Shown piece after piece: positions 35,161-46,120 of a DNA stretch of 64,000 bases. Position numbers and translations under genes: made by a program. Positions within the stretch are counted from its first letter, which is position 1, and every line of letters starts with the position of its first letter. The DNA comes from Impatiens glandulifera (lineage: Eukaryota > Streptophyta > Magnoliopsida > Ericales > Balsaminaceae), in contig NC_061868.1 in NCBI RefSeq assembly GCF_907164915.1, forward strand, positions 28,081,819 to 28,145,818, written 5' to 3'. The notes beneath the pieces are model-generated. The model ran no database searches. It saw only the letters and a list, made by a program, of their open reading frames with translations, and was not told where the DNA came from.

Positions 35161-36832
35161 AATTTCATATTATATAATAATTAATTAAATAATTTATAAT
35201 TAAAGTTGGGACCTTAAGGTGGGCCTATGCAAAAAGCATAGACTGCCTCACCCTGCCTATCAATGATATGGATCTAGCCAGAGTCAGCCCAGGTAGCGAG
35301 CCAAGAAAGCCCAGAGGGCTAGGATAAACAATTGGTCAGAGCCGACCTAGGGCATCCATAAAAGCATATGGGCCAGGGTATATATATTTTCCATTTCTCT
35401 CTTTCTTTCTTTCACTATATTCCTTTCCCTTTTTTTCACCTCTATTTTCCATCTCCATTTATTAGAATTTTTTTTTTTTTTATCTAGGGCAACCCATATG
35501 TAAGGGCAAGCCTTGGTTCCAGGGACTGACGCCATACGAAATCTTATAAGGTTAAGCACCCTAGTTCGACGTATTAAAAATTGCAGTATTAAAAATATGG
35601 GAATTAAAAAGCAATTAAGCACGTCACAACATGAAAACACAAGTTTACATGAAAATGTATAAAATATAATATTGCAAACAAAGATGTGGGTTTAAAAGTA
35701 ACCAACTCCACAAGTAGCTCCCTCACATCCGATTTGTCTTAGGTGTTTTACAAGAGTATTCTCATGCCCTTTCGTCGCAATTTAACGCCTCAAGAATCAC
35801 CGAAAATGGTTGTGCAAAGGCAAAAATATCGTTCTCCAAATTTGCCTAATCGTTGAAAATTTCGACCTTTTTATTTGGTCGCCTTTGAAGCTCTAATTAG
35901 ATTATGATAAAAAAGACAAAATCTTTAGTATGTCCCAAAGACATCGTACTAAAAAAACATTAGCTCTATAGATTTTTTTTTTTAAGAAAATAAAAAGTAT
36001 TGATTTAAGACGAATTGATGGTTAAATGTTAGAATCTCTACCGGAACTAAATGAATGTACTGTGTGATTTAGATGTTGATGTAGAAAAATATTTATACAC
36101 AAAGTTAAAATTTTGGTATTTCTGGAAGCTTAAGAGAATTAAAATTAACACAACTATCGTATGTTAGACCCCTTGTCTCTAAAATGATCATGAAATCCTT
36201 TCCAATCAAGTCCTAAAGAAATACACATGAGGGAATGAAAACTTATAAAAAATAGTTCACTAGAGATATTTTAAAACTTGTATTTTTGAATTTAAACTTA
36301 ATTTTTGTGAAGAATTATATCGTTTTTTTGCCTAGATTAATTTAAACATAACAAGGAATAATTTGTAGAATAAATTGAAATGGGCAAGGGATACACACAA
36401 ATATTTTGTTTTCGGTGAAATGTCTGGTAGTCGGGGACGACGAACGGAGGCAACGAACAGTGGGCGATTGTAGATTCGTTAGAGAAAATAAATGTGGAAA
36501 GTCTTTCATCGATCGTTCGATAAATCAATGTATTAGACAATTATGATTTATCCGGAATTCAAATTTTAAAATACTTTAGCCCTAGTTGTTAATTGAATCA
36601 GCGTTTATGATTAATTAATAAAAAAATACAAATGCATGGCGTATTACCGGTGTTTTGGACTGTTTTGTAGCGCAAGCGTCTAAGATGAAAAAGTGTGGCA
36701 CATTTTTAGCACGCCAGGTTAATATGGGACGAATGAGGCTCTAGTTCTGCAAGGTATGGTTTTGAACATAGATGACAGAGAACTATCCTATTTTTATTTT
36801 TGGAATTTTATTTATTTAGTAACTTTAATCTC
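35161..36832. other. Noncoding stretch
   Basis: No supported gene; the minus ORFs at 35347-35640 and 36337-36540 show no domain or repeat homology. No LTR matching that of element B is found here, so the 3' end of B is missing or unrecognisable. Confidence 0.5.
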
Positions 36833-39800
36833 TCATTGATTATCAAGATTGATTTGCCTTTCAAGACTCATCATTTTCGATTGACAACTGAAGAACTGCT
36901 TTTTAAATTTGGAGAAATTTAAATTTGAGACATGAGTCTCATACGTATTCTTCTTCAGTGTCTTATCCAGCTCATTAAGGGTTTTGACACATTCCGCAAA
37001 TTCTTTTCTGTCTCCTTTTCGGGTCTTCAAAATCTTTACCATATTTGATCCCAGAGTTACCACATTCTTCTGAAGAGAATTAAGCAGAGATGTCATCGAC
37101 TTCAGGAGCTTGGTACCATCAGCAGAAGATCATTCATTGGATGAATTATCTTGTGAATCTGCTGCCATGCTTTGAATAAGGTTAACTTCTGTGTGAATCT
37201 GCAGGGATTGTTCCGGTTCATCCTTCTCAGACTCATTTCTAGTTTTATTCTGCTCTTCTTCTTCCAGCTCTTTTTCTGCTCTCTAAAATCTTTCATACAG
37301 ATTACCCTTGTTGTGAAGAGGATGAAGAATATTCTCATAGAGATTACCAGCATGAATCCCAGGAAATGGTAGAGGCTTGACAGTTCTAACATTTTGATAA
37401 TGTTCTCCCTCAGATGAGGAACTCTCTTCTTCGGCATCTTTGTCATTTGAAGGTTCCCCCTCAGATCTGATAATCCCTGGCTGACTAACTTCAGACTCCT
37501 TTTTTTGAGCTTCCTCTGTTCCGACAACAGGGGATTTTACTACTTCTTCGTTGATAATAAGAGTTTGAACGAGCTCCTCAACAACATATTCTTGCATTAC
37601 AAGAGCTTGGACCGACTCTTTAACATCTTCTTCTTGAGTCACAAGAGCTTGTTCAGGCTCTTGAATAATCTCTTCTTCTTCTTCTAAGGATGGATTCTCT
37701 TGAACGGGTTCCTTATTTTGCTCAACAACGGGTTGAACCAGTAAACGTCTTTCTTCTGCAGAAAGATTTCCAAACTCTATCAGAAGAGCAGCATCTTGCT
37801 CATCTGTATCAGCATGATCAGCAGATACATCCATTGGTTCGTCTTCATCGGAGAAAATACCAAAATAGCTAACTCCTGAGCAATTAGCTCCATCCACATA
37901 TCGAGTGACTACAGAAAGATAGTCAGCCATGATCTCATCTAATCTCTTTAAAACTTTCGCTTCCACTTCAGCACCTTTTTCAATAGGATTGAAATTTGCT
38001 TTTCGGGCTTCAAGGATGGGAAATAGCGCTTTTCCTCTTAAACAAGCTTTAATAAGATCCTTTCTCTTCAGAGCTTCAGACACCTCCGGAGTTTTGCCCA
38101 TTTAAGAACTTTCTTTTCATTTACTACAAGCTTACGCCACTGAGTACTTATTCCTGAATCCGTAATGACCTCATCATACTGGATTGACATTCTGTTCTGG
38201 ATCCACGAGTCAAAAATTTCCATCTTCTTAGCAGTTATGGCTTTGACTTGATTCAGCATGAGGTCAACAATGCATGTTGCCTCTAAAACATCTTCATTTA
38301 CATCTGTTACGACATCCTTCCCTTTTCCAACAACCTCAACAGGTTTTGGAAAGGGTCTTGGTTCACCAAATACAATTCCACACGACTGTCTTGTGGAACG
38401 CATCAATTCATAAGAAGATTGTGGTTTCTTGAAGAGTCGAAGAGGAAGCTCGCCTCGAGTGACCTTCTCGGTTACTATGGAATCTTTTGAAATGGGATTT
38501 GAGGAGGAAGGCTCTTTGACAGAAACAGAGGAAGCCTTTTCAGAAGTATCACCAGAAACAAGGGTAAGGACTACACCTTATTCTAGTTGAACAAACTCTG
38601 TAGCACCAGCGACTACAGGATTAGGTTGTTGAATAAGGGACTCAGTCCTGTCAATATTCTCAATATTTGAACCAGCTGACTCAACAGAAGGCCCTGCAGC
38701 ACATTCCTTTTCAGGAACAAAAACAAATTTATCCTGTTCCATCACAGGAACATCAAACTTGAGCACATCGGTTAGAGATTTAGAGGAGGTTACCTTTGAT
38801 GATGCCTTCATCGATTTAGACACACGGGGCGCCTTTGACTTGTCACCTTTTGAGATAGATGACCTTGAAGATCTCCGCAACTAACTGGCAGCCGGAGACA
38901 GGGGAGATAAGGGAATGGTGGCAAGTTTAACTGGACCTTGCTTGATTCTGGAATCGACTGTTTCAGAATCCTTCTTTGAAGAGCTCCTTAGGCTAGTAGA
39001 ACTAGCCTCTGATTCGTTAACTGTTTTGGATCTCTTTGCTCATGTCGATAGGATGGAAGTGGCTGGTTGTCTGGATCGGGTAACAGATTTTCCACATGTC
39101 TGTTGGCTAGAAGCACCTGAAGGCGATTCACTAAGATTTTTCATTCTGACTAGTGTGTTGGAGATTGTGAAAACAGTATACACCCTGGTCGAGTTGATCG
39201 GTTCAGGTTCACCCATCGGAACCCCCAAATGCTCCAACAAACGGCTTAGTTGTGCAGCGAAGGTTATACTTTCTTTGTTCTCCTGGTTGATAGAGAAGCA
39301 AAGATTCTGAAATAATGTTAAAGCCTAGTTGACCTGGATCCCCTTTGAAATGGCACACATATAGTCAAATCGATCTTGACTATAGAGATTGAATGATCCG
39401 GCCTTCCTTTGAAGCGCTTTTGCCACCACATCATTTAGCAAAATAAACTATGGTTTAAGGACTTTCTTACTTCCATTTAGACGAATCGTCGAGCCATCGG
39501 TAGATAAAACTTTCTTCATTTCTTCCATTACTTCCGGTGATAGATGCTTGTTGAAAGTATAACCCTCCGACAGAAGTTCGAAGAACTCTACATAAGAGGC
39601 TTCGTCGAAAGAGATTTCTGTACCGTTAACAGTTGCTACGATGGAATCGTCCACCATTGTTACAGTTTGGAAGAACTCCCGAACTTCCTTCTCGTGAAAG
39701 ATGAACGGACCGCCAATATATTTTCCGAGACCGGAATACTCGAGGGTTCTGAACATATCGACCACTTCCTGCTGATCGAAAGAGTAGACCGATGGGAAAT

Positions 39801-39846
39801 CAAACTACAAAGTACAGTGACCCAACGTGATTCTCTTGTTTCCCAT
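36833..39846 (-). pseudogene. ORFx of element B, near full length (~1000 codons)
   Basis: ATG at 39846 (MGNKRITLGH), final stop after a C-terminal coiled coil at 36833. One frame holds from 39846 to about 38100, a single frameshift moves it to the next frame to about 37283, and it ends in 37096-36833. Regions: a conserved N-terminal domain (about residues 28-190; VVDMFRTLEYSGLGKYIGG, EVREFF, LLNDVVAKAL, AGSFNLYSQDRFDYM); a Ser/Lys-rich basic linker; a middle block (GEPRPFPKPVEVVGKGK, IFDSWIQNRMSIQYDEVITD, LIKACLRGKALFPILEARK); a very acidic region with repeats of VQALVMQEYVVEE; and a Lys-rich coiled coil. About half a dozen nonsense codons. No known enzyme fold is seen. I recall similar hypothetical proteins in asterid genomes. 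Confidence 0.72.
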
Positions 39847-40189
39847 TTTTAGTAGAATATGAACAGACACAAGATTAACAGAGATTTTTGAGAGAGAGAG
39901 AGAGGCAAAGAAATCTAGGGTTCTTAGAAATCTTAAGTGAGAAAAAATTTTCAATCTCATGCACAAATGTCCTTATATAGACTATCAAGAGTCATATAGG
40001 ATAACCGTCATTTTTCTAGGGCTATGGACCATCATTTAAAATTAGACTTCCTTTCCAAAGAGTCATCATTATAATGAGGGTATATCAGTCATTCTCTTTT
40101 AACTTGAGAGACACGTGTCTACATGTTATTATGAGATGACTATTTTAATGTTTGAGCGGAAAAATCAGATATCTCCTCACGTGGACAGC
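39847..40189 (-). promoter_or_regulatory. Promoter and 5' leader of ORFx in element B
   Basis: The minus-strand TATA box CTATATAAGG (39971-39980) is about 130 nt before the ORFx ATG. The leader carries a GA/CT-rich run (TCTCTCTCTCTC). A perfect G-box palindrome GACACGTGTC is at about 40110-40120. Element A has the same order and spacing. Confidence 0.58.
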
Positions 40190-40570
40190 TGTTCTTGATC
40201 AGTCTAATAAGCACGTAGTTAGACGTTTTTCTTACTGCACAAATCTATAAAACTAAACGTCTATTAGACACATGGGTACATTAGACGCATACGTCTAATT
40301 ACGTGTTGTAAAGTATACGTCTAACGTCTATTAGACGAGTACGTCTACTTACGCATAAACACCATGTGTTAGACGTGTATTTGGTTAGACGTGAGCATCC
40401 TCTTGCTCATGACGTAAAAACGTCTAACGTCTATTAGACGTGTATGTCTAACCGTGTAGGTTTTAAACTACAACATATAGTCTTAGATGTATAGATTGTG
40501 AGCAAAAATACGTCTAAGTACAAACCATTTCCTTTAGACACCCTTGTCTAATAGACCGATTAAGGTCATT
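40190..40570 (-). repeat. Array of AGACGTCTAA-type palindromes upstream of ORFx (element B)
   Basis: Repeated ACGTCTAACGTCTATTAGACG and TTAGACGTG half-sites at 20-40 bp spacing. The motif resembles the U3 array of B's own LTR more than the array of element A. Confidence 0.82.
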
Positions 40571-40601
40571 CGTCTTGAGATTATCTTTACTTTCAAAGTA
40601 A

Positions 40602-40616
40602 TTTTTCCCTCTCATT
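40602..40616 (-). other. Polypurine-tract-like site of element B
   Basis: Minus-strand AATGAGAGGGAAAAAT, at the same place relative to the array as TTGAGGGGGAAAT in element A. Confidence 0.45.
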
Positions 40617-40833
40617 TTGTACAAGTACAAAAATGAATAACCAAATGTTTTGAGATCCTTCGGACAAAAAAAAAATTAATACAAAAACATAGAAAAAAAT
40701 TTATTCTTCTGTAGTGGCAGTAGCCATTGTTGATCCTCTGAATTGTATACTCAAAAGAGTATTCTCCATGCTTCCTTTCTGCAATCCTCCTGCATCACCT
40801 ACATAACAAACTATTTACAAACTTTGTACCCAT

Positions 40834-42633
40834 ATTCAATTAGGTCCTCGATCAATTAGTCCCTTAGGAATCCATATTTGACATATTCTAATGGATTTCC
40901 CATATTGCGTTGTGATTAATGCGTATGATTTTGACTTAGCAGACGACTTTCTGCTAGCCACTGATCCCTTAGCTTTTGAAGAAGACTTTCTTTTAAAACT
41001 CCTTGACTTTGAGTCAGGTTTTAGATTGCCAGACTTGCTAGCTGCTTCTAATTTATTCTTCATCCAGCTAACAGTCGGCGGAACATAAATAATTTCACTC
41101 TTAAAAGTTATTTCTTCACGAATGGAATCAGATTCACTGTCAGTCAGACCTCCTTTAACAAAGCTTATTGGCTTAAGCTTGTCATTTGCTGAGTTTGACT
41201 TTTTGCAGGACAAGTTAGGGTCATTGCCATCAAATCCTAGATCGGATCTAGATCCAGCAGGTCTTAACATGCTGATTTAATATTTGACAACTTCTCCAAA
41301 CCTTGTCCATGCACTGACAACATAGTTTAATCTCTTGTTTTCAGCTGAAATAGTTTGAATCTGTTCTTTGAGCATCTCATTCTCAGATGAGATCTCTGCA
41401 ACTTTCTTTTCAAAAACATTTGACTCGAGAGTTTGAAGTAAAACTGGTTGATATACTTCAGATGGAGATTTAGTTTCATTTATGGATTCTGATAGCTTTC
41501 TGTACTCAATGACCATATCATTTAGTGCAGCTACCAGTTGTTCCCTTGAAATTTTTTCATAAGAGAAGTCAAATACCTCAGTTTCCTGAGTCTGTTCTTC
41601 ATCTTCTCTTGCCATGAAGCAAACCACTTCTTCGTCATCACTATCACTAGATGAGAAGTAAGAGTCACGGATGCTTCGTTTGTTCTTTCCATCTCCTGCC
41701 ATGAGAGCCTTCAGCTCTTTGTCATCATCCTTCTTATCTTCACGCTTAGGTTTCCTGCACTCCGATTGGTAATGCCCTACAATACCACAGTTATAACATT
41801 TAACATTAGCCTTTGTTTTCTTATTATCATTGGAATTTGAAGAGCTTGAGTTAGGATTGCTCTTCTTCATGAAGTCGCCAAACTTCTTCTCGAAGAGAGA
41901 CATGGCGTCGCTGCTCAGTTGCTGTGCCACCATCTTCACATCAGAAGTTACAGGTGGCTCTTCAGTAGTCACCAGAGTTTTGGCAATGATAGTGGATGTG
42001 GATTGATCTTCTTCCATCCTACAGTTCAGCTCGAACTCATAGGCCTTGAGATCAGCAAACAGGTCGAAGAGAGATCTTGTTGAGATATTTGTATTCCCTC
42101 ATAACCATCGTCTTTATGCCCCATTCCCTTGGAAGAGCACGCATGACCTTGATAGCAAGCTCCCTATTGCTATAGGTCTTTCCTAAGATGGATAAGGAGG
42201 AGACAATCTTGCTGAATCTGGTGTTGAACTCGTTCATTGTTTCACCAGGGCGCATCTTGAAACTGTCAAACTGTTGAGTGGAAACCATGATCATGTTTTC
42301 CTTGGTTTGCTCGTTGCCCTCACATAGTTGGGTGGGTCTGTCCCAGACCTCTTTAGTAGTATCACACTCGATAATGTAGTTGAACATGCTGTCTTCGAGA
42401 GATTTGTATAGGACATCAAGAGCCATGTTGTTGAGGTTGTTCTGCCTCTTTTCTTCACTGGTCTAGTCAGCTTTCTTCTTATCGATCTTGATAGGACCCT
42501 CTGTGATGACACTCCACATATCGTCATGAAGAGAAGAGAGATGAGCACAAACTCTTTTCTTCCATACGATGTAATTTTCTCGGGAGAAAGTTGGAATGGC
42601 TATTGCACTGGAATCTTTGGTTATGTTCGACAT
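40834..42633 (-). pseudogene. Element B gag (copia UBN2-type with CCHC knuckle), lightly damaged
   Basis: ATG at 42633 (MSNITKDSS), 34 nt past the primer site. The gag core spans 42600-42060 (FSRENYIVWKKRV, TKEVWDRPTQLCEGNEQTKE, KTYSNRELAIKVMRALPREW). A frame change near 42050 leads to AYEFELNCRMEEDQS, then FEKKFGDFMKKSNPNSSS, an intact zinc knuckle CYNCGIVGHYQSEC (about 41755-41796), an acidic stretch with SSSDSDDEEVV, a coiled coil (LSSENEMLKEQIQTI-type) and, after one TAA stop at 41277 (probably a former Gln), a basic Ser/Lys-rich tail to 40834. It would package RNA. Confidence 0.87.
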
Positions 42634-42666
42634 TCTTCAGGAAAGAGCTTGAGAATAGATCAGAAC

Positions 42667-42677
42667 TCTGATACCAA
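42667..42677 (-). other. Primer-binding site of element B
   Basis: Minus-strand TGGTATCAGAG just after the LTR end CTATCA; initiator-Met tRNA type. Confidence 0.85.
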
Positions 42678-42678
42678 T

Positions 42679-44197
42679 TGATAGGATCGGCTTTATCAAT
42701 AGAGACGGGGGTCTGGCGATTGATGAAGGCTTATGAAAAACGGTTTGAAAGAAATCTTGTTAGGGATTTGATTCATTTTCTATTCTACGCAAACCCTTTT
42801 AAACACTTGAAACAGAATCAAGTGCGGAAATGTTTACTTAGGTTTGAAGCTTATGATCAATAATGAGAAGATGACAAAAATGAACAACACATCAGTTTAT
42901 TTATGGATGTTCAGAGCAAACTCTCCTACGTCACCCCTTCTTCCAACCACCAGAAGGATTCACTATAATATGCTTTGAATCAAATACAATTTGCACGAAT
43001 AGCTCATTGTTGAACATAATAGACTCTGTTCAACTTACAATATGATGATTATCGCTCAGCTAAAACGATGCTTTGATTCTAACTCTCTCTTGATTAACAC
43101 ACAGTACAAACAAGACAACAGCTAACAATTTGAATATTCAAAAGCTTGATTTCAGGGATTCTTCTCAGAATGAGAATGATAGATTGAATGCTCGAGAGAT
43201 TGTCCATTGACCTTTAGATTCTTTAAATAAGGCAGAGGTACCAACGGTCGAATCTTCATAATGATACGTGGCACTCTTCCATTGGAACGCCTTCATAGTA
43301 CACAACAGACTCTGAATACAAGGATCGTGGCCGTACACAACAGGTAGTGCGCCGAATATTCTTCAGAGATTTACCTGCAAAACAAGTAGTGGGAAGGATA
43401 TTCGCTTACGTGTCATTGGTTGATTGGTTACATCTGGTTGTCGTAATGATCTTCACTAGAAAGTAGAGCAGGAGTAGCGTACAACTATAGCACGTGGGTA
43501 GGAGGGTGCTAGCTTCAAACAACTACTTAAGCAAGACATTAGACGTATTTCAATTAGACAACCTCGTCTAATAAAATCAAACGTCCCCGTCTAATAACAG
43601 AATCCATTAGACCACCTGGTCTAATGGGATTAGACTTACGTCTAATTACAATCACTTCAGACTAATCTGAAGGAGTTAGACTGTATGTCTAACTTTCACC
43701 AATTAGACTGCACGTCTAAATTTCTCTTTTCATTAGACTGCACGGCTAACTCCACGAGTTAGACTGCACGTCTAATTACGGTTCTACTTCAGACTAGTCT
43801 GAAGGAGTTAGACTGCACGTCTAACTTTCACAATCTATTAGACTGCATGTCTAACTCCAAGAGTTAGACTACACGTCTAATTACGAGTCTATTAGACTAC
43901 ACGTCTAACTCCACGAGTTAGACTGCACGTCTAATTTCTCTAGTTAGACTGCATGTCTAACACCGCTTAGTTAGACTATATGTCTAACTTCACTGGTTAG
44001 ACTACACGTCTAACACCATGCATCTAATACCAAATCGGTCTAATGACTCTCATTAAAACCAATTCTAATGAAATCTGATTTTGATACACCTGAATCAAAA
44101 GAAATTTAGACGCATAGATTATTCATTCATCATTTCATCATCAAAATTCCAATATTCAAACTATTTCAACACTTAGTCAAAATAATATGACCCAACA
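42679..44197 (-). mobile_element. 5' LTR of element B
   Basis: About 1519 bp, from minus-strand TGTTGGGTCATATT (44197) to GATCCTATCA (42679). It contains the U3 array (43540-44045), the block GATCGTGGCCGTAC plus AGTGCGCCGAATATTC (43322-43362) shared with the LTR of A and the solo LTR, a TATA-like TTATTTAAAG (about 43226), and the AAGTGCGGAA block in U5 (about 42820). Confidence 0.75.
43540..44045 (-). repeat. U3 array of TTAGACTGCACGTCTAA palindromes (element B)
   Basis: Around twenty copies of TTAGACTRCACGTCTAA or its half, 22-35 bp apart. Each copy is an inverted repeat: a 6-bp arm TTAGAC, a 5-nt centre and GTCTAA. Confidence 0.93.
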
Positions 44198-44204
44198 AAT
44201 ATCA

Positions 44205-46120
44205 TGATCATCCTGGATTATTAGACCTATAGAGCAAAAATCACAAATACTTTTCATGAATGGCTAAGAAAGACCCTTGAATAGCAGTCTAGATACCAAT
44301 TTCCAAAAATTCTCTAGTTTCAGATGTTTTCATACCTTCTATATGACCGGTTTGAAAATTTATAAACTGTGAGTATAATATTATTGTTGGACCAAATATA
44401 CCAAACAACCAACTCAGGGATTGTTTGTGCATCCAAACATCACTTTCATAAAAAATTGGAATTCGGGAGACCTGATACGTTCAGATTCATCAGTTCAAAA
44501 AATGATGAATTTTAAGTATAATATTGTTGTTTGTAATTTTGTGCAGAGAGCTTTCAAAATGGAAAAGGAGTCAAAAATCGAGTTGAACCAGATGAGTCAA
44601 GGAATAGTCCACGAAAGTCAATGAGTTTGACCCCACACCTAAAGAGAATTCAAAACATGGACGTTGATGTCATGTTGATGCAAGGCGTAGATTATTTGAA
44701 AATTGTCTAAAAAATACATGTGCTTGGAACCTTGGTTCGCTAAAGGAATTCTACAAGGATCGCCAATTTTAAAAATTCACCCAGATCTCTATACTCAATT
44801 AAATTTGATTATTTTGGATGATTTATACAGCTTGAAGATTCCTTTAAAAGATCAGTTTATATCCAAAATTGAGTTGAAGCTTTTAACCCCTCAAAATTGG
44901 AAGTACAATGTAATGTGACCAAAATAGGATCAAACTGGACATGTTTGCAGTTTAAAATTCATAACTTAAGATATAGCTTTAAATTTGGATTGTGACCTAT
45001 GGTAGAAAACCCAAGACACATCCCATTAAAATGTCACTAGTTCAACATCTCTATTCGACAATTAAGGCAGTCAATTCAACCCCATAACCTAAAGGAAGTT
45101 CACCCACTTCAGTCCTGGAGCGAACAAAAGCTTGGTGTGACTTTGAAAAATTATATCTTCGTACTAATTTGACCATTTTGTTCAAGTGAGATACCATTGG
45201 AAAGATATTTTAATTGGATTTCATTTGATAATAAGTAGCAGTCATGTTTCGACCTACAGCCCACGCTAGGTCGTCGTATGCCATATTATTTCTTCTAAGA
45301 CCCACGAGGCTCCATCGATAATTTCATGGACTTGTTACTTCTATCATAATTCTTGGAAAACGAAATATTTAGCTAACCTCAATACCTTTCCAATGCACCT
45401 TGGATCAGCCTCAAAGGTGGTATGAGTCAAAAGTTATAACTATTTGAAGTTTTGGTTGATCCATGTTGGCTGAAACTCAAAAGAAGCCTCACTTTAAAAA
45501 ATGCATAATTTGGACCACATTCCATCATTTGAGTAGTTTCAAATTAAGAACGAAGGTCGGGTTTCCTACACATAGGACTTGGCCTCAACTAAAATGAACT
45601 CGAACTCAGTTTGGGGTGACCAGGTAAGTTTGTTACTAGTTGAGCTTACTCTAAAATTAAAAGGTCTCAAGAATACCCTTATTCAATGAGTATTTGTAGA
45701 CATAACCTCATTAAATCGAGGCACAATTGTTCATTTAGAAGATTTTATACCTACACTAGAGAGAGATTATACACTTGAGAGATAAGGTTACCAATTGAAG
45801 AACACCTTGAAGATGATTCTGGTGATTGATCTTCGTATCTAGCAAGTTTGACTGAACCTCTTCTTCTTCGGTTCTTTTGTTGTAATTCATTTGAGACGTC
45901 GGTTTTGTACACCGACATCGGTGTTATGTAGAATTAATGTAATTTCATTTGATTAATTTATAGTTCATTTATTAATCATATGAATTATGTTTGTAGAATG
46001 ATTGGTTAATCTAACTACTAGAGTATTAAGGTAGATTGAGTTTATCTAGGAAGAGGAACCTCATTTCTTATGTTCTATCGTCACCGGAATTTCAAATGAC
46101 CAGTAGACTCCCCATGACTT
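44205..46120 (+). mobile_element. LTR-like direct repeat, copy 1 (truncated by element B)
   Basis: Collinear, diverged homologue of 52957-54840: shared blocks include GGCTAAGAAAGACCCTTGAA, GAGTATAATATT, GATACGTTCAGATT and CACGAAAGTCAATGA, then ATAAAT/AGAGAGA text and GGAAGAGG near the end. Its start coincides with the edge of the LTR of element B. Short ORFs at 44421-44624 and 44703-44918 are not supported. It is probably an LTR of an old Ty3-type (Tat/Ogre-like) element. Confidence 0.55.

Larger units (their letters stand above)
36833..44197 (-). mobile_element. Element B: gag + ORFx copia derivative lacking pol
   Basis: In minus-strand order: 5' LTR (44197-42679), PBS (42677-42667), gag (42633-40834), a short unrelated spacer, a purine tract (40602-40616), a U3-like array with TATA, and ORFx (39846-36833). 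Gag and ORFx are homologous to those of element A, but no protease, integrase, RT or RNase H remains between them. The C-terminus of gag lines up with A up to the WVPK-like region just before pol, and then the sequences part. No 3' LTR is visible. Confidence 0.75.

Noticed and set aside
35490..35600. Possible second SINE (GGTTCCAGGGACTG)
   Set aside because: The B-box match is poor and no A box, tail or target duplication is visible.
44421..44918. Two short plus ORFs in direct-repeat copy 1
   Set aside because: The frames are not kept in the homologous copy 2, and no domain is present.
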